Source: Lachnospiraceae bacterium (GTDB lineage Bacteria > Bacillota > Clostridia > Lachnospirales > Lachnospiraceae). Taken from it: a stretch of DNA of 7,683 bases. Shown here piece by piece: positions 1 to 5,945 of this stretch. The position numbers and the translations under genes are program-made. Where the stretch lies: positions 1-7,683 of the forward strand of contig VSOC01000156.1 of assembly GCA_009774615.1 (NCBI GenBank), written 5' to 3'. Each line of letters opens with the position of its first letter. The first letter of the stretch is position 1. The notes under the pieces were generated by a model. The model was not told the origin of the DNA, did no database searches, and worked only from the letters and a program-made list of their open reading frames with translations.

Positions 1-45
1 GTCATTTTTTATAACCCAAATATTTGAAATAACTCGGAATCCTGT

Positions 46-297
46 TCAACAACACTTTAAAAGTTTTAAATCTGTTTTAGGATTAGTTCCTCGACGATCT
101 ATAGGAGTATTTATAAATATACAACCCATTTTTTTAAGTTCAGGAATATACTCGCCATCTGGAAGAGAAATAAATACTTTACAGGGTTTATCATTTCTCC
201 CTAAAATATAACATCCGGGATTGAGTAGTTCTTCTATTAATTCTTTTCTAAATTTATATAAACCAACATCATTATTGGTTAATATCAGTACTTTCAT
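46..297 (-). pseudogene. 5' fragment of a GT4/PglA-like glycosyltransferase with premature stop
   Basis: The 83 codons match the N-terminal donor-side start of family-4-type glycosyltransferases that act after a PglC-like enzyme: ILTNNDVGLYKFRKELIEEL (5-24), then ISLPDGEYIPELKKMGC and DRRGTNPKTDLKLL. Such enzymes are normally around 370 residues, but here a TGA stop follows DLKLLKCC. A stretch of about 10 codons (YILGRNDKPC, roughly 181-210) interrupts the otherwise smooth family pattern and looks like an in-frame insertion. After the stop, another frame gives SYFKYLGYKK, which is compatible with the family but soon stops as well. The ribosome-binding site GGGAGAG is 6 bases before the ATG. 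Both a decayed gene and base-call errors would explain this, and the window ends 45 bases on. Expected role would be adding the second sugar of the lipid-linked oligosaccharide. Confidence 0.6.
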
Positions 298-369
298 TAA
301 ATTCTCTCCCTTATATTTCTAAGTATTTCGATTATTTTCCAGAAGTTTAATCATTCCTAATATTTCGAT

Positions 370-987
370 TTATAATTTCTCAAAAACTGTTGTTAATCTT
401 GCTGGAACTCCTATATAAACTCCACCTTCATTTATATCTTTAATTACAACAGCACCCGCGCCAATCATACAGTTATCACAAATTTTTATATTATTACTGA
501 CAATAGCACCCGCACCAATCCAAGTTTTATTACCAATCTTAACACTTCCTGCAAGATGAGCACCAATTGCAATATGACAAAATTCTCCAATATTACAGTC
601 ATGATCAACGGACGAAGCAGTATTGATAATACATCCTTTTCTAATTACTGTTCCTGAATTGATAATTACTCCTGCCATAATTACTGAACCATAAGAGATA
701 CTCACATCTTCTGCAACTACTGCATCAGGATGAATAAGTGTAACTAATCTGGTACTATCTATAGACTGTTGTAATTTTTGCCGTATTTTTGCATTCCCGA
801 TAGCAACAATCACGTTACCATCAAATTTATTGATTTCACTGCTTTTTCCGACAACAGGATATTTTCCGCAATTTGTTAAATCTTGATTGTCATCTAAAAA
901 AAGAATATCTTCATATCCTCGTAATCTGGCAATATCTGCTACAACTTTTCCATGCCCAGAAGCACCAATAATAATTAATCTTTTCAT
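370..987 (-). CDS. pglD: NeuD/PglD-family sugar O/N-acyltransferase (hexapeptide repeat), likely UDP-4-amino-sugar N-acetyltransferase
   Basis: A 205-residue trimeric left-handed beta-helix enzyme expected to acetylate the C4 amine of the UDP-4-amino-4,6-dideoxy sugar using acetyl-CoA. The N-terminal Rossmann-like nucleotide-sugar domain opens MKRLIIIGASGHGKVVADIA. Hexapeptide repeats run from about 85 to 195. Catalytic His129 lies in SSVDHDCNIGEF, matching the His-containing motif of PglD. The tail YIGVPARL is typical. I start at 987: AAGGAT lies 9 bases upstream, and the GASGHGK loop then falls at the normal position. An upstream in-frame ATG at 1020 would overlap the preceding gene and add 11 residues. 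It completes the dehydratase, aminotransferase and acetyltransferase set. Operon position and short spacing suggest cotranscription with the phosphoglycosyl transferase. Confidence 0.92.
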   Translation of the reverse strand: MKRLIIIGASGHGKVVADIARLRGYEDILFLDDNQDLTNCGKYPVVGKSSEINKFDGNVIVAIGNAKIRQKLQQSIDSTRLVTLIHPDAVVAEDVSISYGSVIMAGVIINSGTVIRKGCIINTASSVDHDCNIGEFCHIAIGAHLAGSVKIGNKTWIGAGAIVSNNIKICDNCMIGAGAVVIKDINEGGVYIGVPARLTTVFEKL

Positions 988-1003
988 TCTTGAACAATCC
1001 TTA

Positions 1004-1738
1004 TTAACTATTATTTCCATTAAAAACTTCCATAGTTGACGAAGTTTCTGAGTGAATCCCTGATTTCAATAATACAATTTTTATCGTTTTTAAAATAATT
1101 TTCAAATCATTTACAAAACTGATTTTTTTAATATATTTCAAATCATCTCTAAATTTCTCATCCCAAGATAAGTTATTTCTTCCATTTACTTGCGCATACC
1201 CTGTAAGACCTGGTCGAACATCGTGACGATGCTTTTGTTCATCACTATATCGTTTAAGATATTCAACCAACAATGGCCTTGGTCCAACAATGGCCATATC
1301 ACCCTTAAGAATATTGAACAACTCAGGAAGTTCATCAATGCTTGTAGAACGTAAAATTTGACCAAACTTAGTTAATCTCTTTTCATCTGGAAGAAGTTCC
1401 CCATTCTCATCCTTTTTATCTGTCATTGTTCGGTATTTATAAATTCTAAATATTTTTTCATTCTGACCAGGACGTTGCTGTGTAAATAAAACCGGGCTTC
1501 CCAGGTTAACTTTTACAAGTAATACGGTAATTCCCATAATAGGGCTAAAAAGAATCAAGGCACTTCCTGCTAACAAAATATCTAATGGTCTTTTAAAAAA
1601 TGCTTCATATGGGCCGAAAGGTACATGTTTTCCTTCAATTTTCGCAATTTGCTGTTTCTTTTTTGTCGCTTTTTCTATAACAATACCCGTAATTACACCA
1701 ACACACAGACAACAAAAAAATTGCGTAGATTTTCTCAT
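1004..1738 (-). CDS. pglC: Monotopic phosphoglycosyl transferase (PglC-like bacterial sugar transferase) with extra N-terminal helix
   Basis: Transfers a phospho-sugar from its UDP donor to undecaprenyl phosphate at the inner face of the membrane, starting glycan assembly. The core from about residue 42 matches the small PglC class: FFKRPLDILLAGSALILF (47-64, the re-entrant membrane helix), KYRTM (101-105), the Asp135-Glu136 catalytic dyad in STSIDELPELFN, VGPRP (151-155) and RPGLTGYAQVNGR (175-187). It also has about 40 extra residues, including a hydrophobic segment FFCCLCVGVITGIVI (7-21) and a lysine-rich stretch, absent from the 200-residue Campylobacter enzyme. I start at 1738, not the ATG at 1747: AAGGAG is 10 bases from the former but only 1 base from the latter. 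It precedes the acetyltransferase by 16 bases. Donor is probably UDP-diNAcBac, inferred from neighbours. Confidence 0.92.
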   Translation of the reverse strand: MRKSTQFFCCLCVGVITGIVIEKATKKKQQIAKIEGKHVPFGPYEAFFKRPLDILLAGSALILFSPIMGITVLLVKVNLGSPVLFTQQRPGQNEKIFRIYKYRTMTDKKDENGELLPDEKRLTKFGQILRSTSIDELPELFNILKGDMAIVGPRPLLVEYLKRYSDEQKHRHDVRPGLTGYAQVNGRNNLSWDEKFRDDLKYIKKISFVNDLKIILKTIKIVLLKSGIHSETSSTMEVFNGNNS

Positions 1739-1752
1739 TTTGACCATTCTCC

Positions 1753-3054
1753 TTAATTAAAACAGCGATGAATGATCTCAATCACTCTATCCTGTTCATC
1801 CGCTTTCATCTTATTATCACTCGGCAAACACAACCCCCGAGCAAATATATCCGCCCCAACATCTACATATTGATTTTTCGTTATGTAGGCATTACTTTTC
1901 CCACGACCGTTTCCTTCTGCGGTAATAAATGCATGGTTCATATAAATAGGCTGCATATGCATTGGCTTCCATATTGGACGACCTTCGATATTAAAGGATT
2001 TCAACACTTCCAAAATCTCATCTGGGCAGCTTTTTCCTGTCTGATGATGATATAAATAACCTTTTTCTGAACGCATCGTTTCACACATGTCATCTTCATC
2101 GATAAGCAGACAACTTAACCAAAAATTCGGTACACTGTTTTCTTCATCCCAAGGATTCATTTTTACTGGTAAATCTTTAAGCCCTTCTTTATAGCGCTGA
2201 TAAATCTTATGTTTTTGTTCGATATGTTCTTTAAGATGCTTCATCTGTCCCCGCACTACACCGGCAATTACATTGGATATGCGGTAGTTATAGCCAAGTT
2301 CTTCATGCTGATACCAGGCAGCATCTTCCCGGCTCTGGGTAGACCATTTGCGCACTTTATCGGCATCGGCTTCACTGTTGGTAAGGAAAGCCCCTCCGCT
2401 GGAACCGGTGATTATCTTATTTCCATTAAAACTGACAATCGCATAATCGCCAAAACATCCAGTTTGCATTCCCCTATAGGTTGCTCCCAAGGATTCTGCC
2501 GCATCTTCAACAATTAATGCTCCATGTTCTCTGCAAATCTTCTGAATTTCCTCAATTTTTCCAGGTGTTCCATAAAGATGAGCAATAACCACTAACTTTA
2601 CATCAGGATAAACTGCAAATGCCTTGTCTAATGCTTGCGGACTCATATTCCAGGTATCATATTCCGTGTCAATAAAAACAGCTTCCCCGCCTTCATAAGC
2701 AATAGGATTAACCGTAGCATCAAAGGTTAAATCCGAACAAAATACCTTATGTCCCTGCAATGCCCCAATACCAGCACGAGGCATTCCATAAAGGCGTTCT
2801 GCTGCCAGCTTAATTGCCAGATGCAATGCTGCTGTCCCACAACTTAACGCAACGGCATGACGAACACCAACATAATCTGCCAGCAGCTTTTCCACTTCAT
2901 CAATATTTTTTCCAACCGTGCTCACCCAGTTTGAATCATAAGCTTCTTTTATATATTCAAGTTCTTCTCCATGCATCGTAGGAGATGAAAGCCATATTTT
3001 CTTTTCAAATGGCTTTATCTTTTGAAATCTTTGGTCAGATTTAAGATTATTCAT
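1753..3054 (-). CDS. pglE: DegT/DnrJ/EryC1 PLP-dependent sugar aminotransferase (PglE-like)
   Basis: A 433-residue PLP enzyme that would transfer an amino group, usually from glutamate, to C4 of the UDP-4-keto sugar made by the preceding dehydratase. Visible features are the substrate/PLP region WVSTVGKNIDEVEK (43-56), SCGTAALHLA (71-80), VEDAAESLGA (182-191) with Asp184 contacting the pyridinium nitrogen, and the Schiff-base Lys213 in SFNGNKIITG. The C-terminal domain is complete (WKPMHMQPIY, GLCLPSDNKM). It is longer than a typical PglE because of an insert after residue 85 and a C-terminal segment around 330-345. AAGGAT lies 5 bases before the ATG. The stop codon lies 14 bases before the phosphoglycosyl transferase start, so cotranscription and coupled translation are likely. 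The family is certain. The exact sugar is inferred from gene order. Confidence 0.92.
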   Translation of the reverse strand: MNNLKSDQRFQKIKPFEKKIWLSSPTMHGEELEYIKEAYDSNWVSTVGKNIDEVEKLLADYVGVRHAVALSCGTAALHLAIKLAAERLYGMPRAGIGALQGHKVFCSDLTFDATVNPIAYEGGEAVFIDTEYDTWNMSPQALDKAFAVYPDVKLVVIAHLYGTPGKIEEIQKICREHGALIVEDAAESLGATYRGMQTGCFGDYAIVSFNGNKIITGSSGGAFLTNSEADADKVRKWSTQSREDAAWYQHEELGYNYRISNVIAGVVRGQMKHLKEHIEQKHKIYQRYKEGLKDLPVKMNPWDEENSVPNFWLSCLLIDEDDMCETMRSEKGYLYHHQTGKSCPDEILEVLKSFNIEGRPIWKPMHMQPIYMNHAFITAEGNGRGKSNAYITKNQYVDVGADIFARGLCLPSDNKMKADEQDRVIEIIHRCFN

Positions 3055-3098
3055 AATTTATCCTTCTTAACTTTAAAATTATTTCAAACGCAGAAAAT

Positions 3099-4976
3099 TT
3101 ATATTTTTTTCACCGGATTTACCTGATACGTCGGCACAATCTCCCTAACCGCATCCCTTATCGCCTCTGAATCCATATTCGCCACTTCATACAACCTCTC
3201 CAGCTGCCCTTTGAATTTCTCCATATCAAATTCAATCGGCTTCCCAATATGAATCAATTTATTCGGCGTATCCTGCAGTCCTTCTTCATCCATTAATAGT
3301 TCTTCATACAACTTCTCTCCTGGTCTTAATCCGGTAAAAGTAATCGGGATATCTTCTCCTGGCTTATATCCGGACAGCCGTATCAGATTCTTCGCCAAAT
3401 CCAAAATCTTCACCGGCTCTCCCATATCCAAAATAAATATCTCTCCGCCCTTGGCATAAGCCCCGGCTTGAAGTACCAGGGAAACCGCCTCCGGTATCGT
3501 CATAAAATACCTGATAATATCCGGATGCGTCACTGTCACCGGCCCGCCCTGCTCGATCTGCTTCTTAAACAGAGGAATCACCGACCCATTACTTCCCAGT
3601 ACATTTCCAAATCTCACCGCCACAAAATCCGTCTTCGATCCGGCATTCATCATCTGAATCACCATCTCACACATCCGCTTTGAAGCCCCCATAATGTTCG
3701 TCGGGTTCACCGCCTTATCGGTAGAAATCAGCACAAATCTCTTTGCACCATACTTGTCCGCTGCCTTCGCTGTCTTATATGTACCAAAGACATTATTCTT
3801 TATTGCTTCATTTGGACTGTCTTCCATGAGTGGCACATGTTTATGCGCCGCTGCATGATACACAATATCTGGTCTATATTTTGCAAATATTGTTTCCATT
3901 CTGTGTGTGTTTCTCACCGATCCAATCAACACCACAAGATTCAACTTCGGAAATTTATCCTTTAATTCCTGCTGCAGATCATAAGCATTGTTCTCATACA
4001 CATCAAAGACCACCAACTGCTTTGGCTGATGCCCGGCTATCTGACGACACAATTCGCTTCCAATCGACCCTCCGCCGCCAGTGACCAAAACAACTTTTCC
4101 GCGAACATAATCTAAAATCTCATCCAGATTGACATGCACTGCTTCCCGTCCAAGAAGGTCTTCGATTTCCACTTCCCGCAGCCTTCCCACGCTGACCTCG
4201 CCATTAAGCAACTGATAAATTCCCGGCAAAATCTTTATCTTACACCCCGTTTCCCGGCAAATCTCAATAATTTCTTTTCTGTCTTTTGCCGAAGCCGACG
4301 GCATAGCAATATAAATCTCATCTACCTTATATTTTTCTACCAACCTCGGAATATCTTCCCTCTTTCCGGCAATGGGAACTCCATTTAAGATCTTTCCAAC
4401 CTTATTTTTATCATCATCCACAAAGCAAACAACATGTCCCGGTGCATATGGGCTGGTCACCATTTCTTTTAAAATAATTGCACCACTTGTTCCAGCTCCT
4501 GCAATCAGTACCTGGCTTCCTTCTTTATTGCTCTTCCCGGGCAATCTCATCGTTGTCAATATCCGATAAGACAAGCGTACTAACCCTTCACCGGCACACA
4601 AGATCATAAAAGAAAGCAAAAAATAACTTCTCGGAACCTTCATCTCCAGCATCAGCATCCCTGCAATTTGAAGCAGCGATGCCAGCCCGCAGGCTCCCAC
4701 GATATGCCCGGCTTCCCGAACGCCTGCCACGCTCCACATTGTGGCGTACATCCGCAATAAAAAAAAGACTGCTATTGTAGCAATCACATAAAACGGAAGA
4801 TAGGCAAACACGGCCTGCATATATTCTTCTGGAATTCTTTCAAGATTCATATCAAACCGGATAAATAACCCCAAAAAAGAAGCCAGGCAGACCATGCCGA
4901 TGTCCACAGCCATCAGCACCAGCATCCTGACCCGTTTATTTCCCGGAAGATATCTCTCCAATCGATTTCTGCTCAT
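3099..4976 (-). CDS. pglF: Membrane UDP-GlcNAc-type 4,6-dehydratase (PglF/FlaA1/CapD-like polysaccharide biosynthesis protein)
   Basis: A 625-residue membrane enzyme that would convert UDP-GlcNAc to the UDP-4-keto-6-deoxy sugar, the first step towards bacillosamine. Four predicted membrane helices lie within residues 17-140. A first Rossmann-like domain follows, with GAGTSG at 160-165. The catalytic short-chain dehydrogenase domain has TGGGGSIGSE at 299-308. The active-site stretch STDKAVNPTNIMGASK (418-433) has Met429 where most SDR enzymes have Tyr, with Lys433 kept. That Met-x3-Lys arrangement is typical of PglF/WbpM-type dehydratases. The start has GAGGAG about 10 bases upstream. Length is normal for the full-length membrane form. 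It is the first structural gene after the NusG pair, and the aminotransferase follows 44 bases later. Exact substrate is inferred from the neighbours; a FucNAc4N or similar product is possible. Confidence 0.9.
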   Translation of the reverse strand: MSRNRLERYLPGNKRVRMLVLMAVDIGMVCLASFLGLFIRFDMNLERIPEEYMQAVFAYLPFYVIATIAVFFLLRMYATMWSVAGVREAGHIVGACGLASLLQIAGMLMLEMKVPRSYFLLSFMILCAGEGLVRLSYRILTTMRLPGKSNKEGSQVLIAGAGTSGAIILKEMVTSPYAPGHVVCFVDDDKNKVGKILNGVPIAGKREDIPRLVEKYKVDEIYIAMPSASAKDRKEIIEICRETGCKIKILPGIYQLLNGEVSVGRLREVEIEDLLGREAVHVNLDEILDYVRGKVVLVTGGGGSIGSELCRQIAGHQPKQLVVFDVYENNAYDLQQELKDKFPKLNLVVLIGSVRNTHRMETIFAKYRPDIVYHAAAHKHVPLMEDSPNEAIKNNVFGTYKTAKAADKYGAKRFVLISTDKAVNPTNIMGASKRMCEMVIQMMNAGSKTDFVAVRFGNVLGSNGSVIPLFKKQIEQGGPVTVTHPDIIRYFMTIPEAVSLVLQAGAYAKGGEIFILDMGEPVKILDLAKNLIRLSGYKPGEDIPITFTGLRPGEKLYEELLMDEEGLQDTPNKLIHIGKPIEFDMEKFKGQLERLYEVANMDSEAIRDAVREIVPTYQVNPVKKI

Positions 4977-5024
4977 TCTACGTCATCTCCTCTGTTTCTA
5001 TCCCCAACACAGAAAACAACTTCC

Positions 5025-5636
5025 TTATTCTTGTACATCTTTTCCATATTCACCTTCATCCCCTGCCAGCCGAATTCCCAGCCGCATCCTCCTTATTTTT
5101 CCGCAAAATGGTATTTCTATTACTACACTGCGCTTTCGCAGCCGTTGTTTTACTATTTTATCCAAATATTCACCAAGAATCCCATTCGCCCCTTTAATTT
5201 CTCCTGTTTCGTCTGTCCAGACAAGAGAGGGACGAATAAAATAACTTTTTTCCTGTTTTTTCTTTGCATTTTTCTTGTCGGACTTCTCTTCTATCCCATC
5301 ATACCCCGCATCACTTTTCTCCAGCATACACTGCAGAAACAGTTCCTCTTCTTTATTAATACTCCAAAAGAACCCTTCTGCGCCCAAAAGCCTGCTCATC
5401 TTCGGAATATGTTTTAATTCCAGGAAGAATTCTTCCGGCGCATCGGTTTCGACAAATACATAGGAAGGAAATAATACTTCAATACAGGCTTCCAGTTTCC
5501 CGCCGCTTCTCCGGTCATATTCCTGATAGAGAACAAAACATCGTTCATACTTCTTTCGCTCACCGGTCAAAACCCGCCAGATAACATCAGCCAGTTCCTG
5601 CTCTTTTCCGGTAATTGTCTGCATCACATACCACAT
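5025..5636 (-). CDS. NusG-family specialised transcription elongation/antitermination factor (second paralog)
   Basis: A 203-residue NusG paralog. The NGN domain fills residues 1-108, starting MWYVMQTITGKEQELA and containing LFPSYVFVE (55-63), the position of the family FPGYVFV motif. A lysine-rich, probably disordered linker follows at about 109-132 (EEKSDKKNAKKKQEK). It is much longer than in the first paralog. A KOW-like segment at about 148-190 (GANGILGEYLDKIVKQ, then VVIEIPF) again lacks the usual KOW glycine. The start at 5636 has GGGAG 9 bases upstream and places the NGN beta strand at the very N-terminus, as in LoaP/RfaH-type proteins. It ends 48 bases before the dehydratase gene and is probably cotranscribed with it. 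Its likely job is processive antitermination across the long glycan operon. The two paralogs are diverged, so they are not a recent duplication. Confidence 0.85.
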   Translation of the reverse strand: MWYVMQTITGKEQELADVIWRVLTGERKKYERCFVLYQEYDRRSGGKLEACIEVLFPSYVFVETDAPEEFFLELKHIPKMSRLLGAEGFFWSINKEEELFLQCMLEKSDAGYDGIEEKSDKKNAKKKQEKSYFIRPSLVWTDETGEIKGANGILGEYLDKIVKQRLRKRSVVIEIPFCGKIRRMRLGIRLAGDEGEYGKDVQE

Positions 5637-5689
5637 ACTTTTATTCTCCCTGTCAGGTATTTACTGCTTATCCCTATAAAAAAAATAAA

Positions 5690-5750
5690 GATATTTAAAA
5701 ATGTAGAGATATTAAAAAGGATATTAAAAATGTAGAGATATTAAAATGTA
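5690..5750. repeat. AT-rich tandem/direct repeats with a 23-bp identical unit
   Basis: A 23-bp segment is present identically at 5695-5717 and 5724-5746, 29 bp apart. Each copy contains AAAAATGTAGAGATATT. Shorter GATATT(T)AAAAA units start at 5690, 5708, 5720 and 5737. The tract lies between the structured leader and the second NusG gene and encodes the end of the small ORF. The 29-bp spacing is not a multiple of three, so copy-number change by slippage would shift the reading frame of the small ORF and alter leader spacing. Confidence 0.7.
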
Positions 5751-5856
5751 AAAATTTAAAAAAGCAAAAAGAAGCTAAAACTATGCTGAAAATAAGCGTG
5801 CTTCGCCATTCCGGAATATTCTCCCGGACGTTCACTTTTCCTTCTCTATGTTCCAT
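5695..5856 (-). CDS. Small ORF, 53 residues, hydrophobic C-terminal half; unknown function
   Basis: I do not recognise this product. ATG at 5856 follows GGGGAGG with a 6-base gap, one of the strongest ribosome-binding sites in the window. The first 20 residues (MEHREGKVNVRENIPEWRST) are charged and look like ordinary coding sequence. The rest (LIFSIVLASFCFFKFLHF onward) is hydrophobic and rich in Phe, Leu and Ile, enough for one or two membrane segments. The C-terminal third is encoded by the T-rich direct-repeat tract, so hydrophobicity may just reflect T-rich codons. It lies between the two NusG genes on the same strand. It could be a small membrane protein, a leader peptide whose translation influences transcription into the second NusG gene, or the remnant 5' end of a lost gene. 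A stop codon lies in frame just upstream of the start region. Confidence 0.4.
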   Translation of the reverse strand: MEHREGKVNVRENIPEWRSTLIFSIVLASFCFFKFLHFNISTFLISFLISLHF

Positions 5857-5912
5857 CTTCGTCCTCCCCACGGCGATAACCGCAGGGATTCTTCAATATG
5901 TGCTTTTAGCTT
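5772..5912. repeat. Inverted repeat AAGCTAAAA / TTTTAGCTT flanking about 123 bp
   Basis: AAGCTAAAA (5772-5780) and TTTTAGCTT (5904-5912) are perfect reverse complements, and the match extends outwards to about 13 of 14 bases. Between them lie the hairpin and the start of the small ORF. In minus-strand RNA they could form a long-range helix closing the structured region, with the 3' arm running into CTTTTTGCTTTTTT, a terminator-like tail. Inversion of the segment by the neighbouring recombinase is a second possibility. AT-rich repeats of this length can arise by chance. Confidence 0.35.
5865..5888 (-). promoter_or_regulatory. RNA hairpin masking the small-ORF ribosome-binding site
   Basis: On the minus strand UCCCUGCGG (5880-5888) pairs with CCGUGGGGA (5865-5873) around the loop UUAUCG. 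That is nine continuous pairs, seven Watson-Crick and two G-U. The 3' arm contains most of the Shine-Dalgarno GGGGAGG (5863-5869) that precedes the ATG at 5856, so folding should hide it. GGACG (5860-5864) can also pair with CGTCC (5826-5830). A hairpin in the leader of a glycan operon next to NusG paralogs is a reasonable candidate recognition element for one of them, as LoaP is known to use a leader RNA hairpin. That link is inference. Confidence 0.45.
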
Positions 5913-5945
5913 TTTTACAATAAGCTTTTTACCATAACCTTTTTA

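Larger units (their letters stand above)
5637..5945 (-). other. 309-base gap between the NusG genes: structured leader region
   Basis: This gap is long for an otherwise tightly packed operon. It contains, in transcription order, two near-repeats of TAAAAAGCTT/TAAAAAAGCTAAAA, the ribosome-binding-site hairpin, the small ORF start, the nested GGACG/CGTCC and CCGG/CCGG pairings, a T-rich tract that could act as a terminator, the direct repeats, and GGGAG ahead of the second NusG gene. No tRNA, rRNA or riboswitch class that I recognise is present. I found no convincing internal promoter. Confidence 0.5.

Noticed and set aside
988..1020. Upstream ATG (1020) for the acetyltransferase
   Set aside because: It overlaps the end of the preceding gene and lies before the AAGGAT that serves the ATG at 987, where the family N-terminus begins.
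1768..2517. Open frames on the plus strand (1768-2055 and 2209-2517)
   Set aside because: They lie opposite the aminotransferase gene, whose motifs are complete on the minus strand, and have no ribosome-binding site or recognisable protein features.
4975..4982. Second copy of CGTAGAAT (from the 6681 palindrome) in inverse orientation, as a recombination partner site
   Set aside because: Only eight bases match, the palindrome is absent, and it lies at the dehydratase start. A match of this length is expected by chance fairly often in a window this size.
3468..5463. Several plus-strand open frames opposite the dehydratase and second NusG genes
   Set aside because: Composition is a mirror of the real coding strand (His/Pro/Ser-rich or Phe-rich); no family motifs, and they overlap well-supported genes.
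5690..5750. CRISPR array
   Set aside because: Repeats are AT-rich and the gaps between copies are only a few bases and repeat-like; there are no spacers and no cas genes.
5637..5760. Separate promoter for the second NusG gene in the AT-rich tract
   Set aside because: Several weak -10-like TA-rich hexamers exist, but none has a convincing -35 at proper spacing; AT-rich repeats produce such matches freely.
5760..5920. Known riboswitch or 6S-type RNA in the intergenic region
   Set aside because: The nested pairings are suggestive, but I could not match the conserved bases of any riboswitch or 6S RNA that I know.
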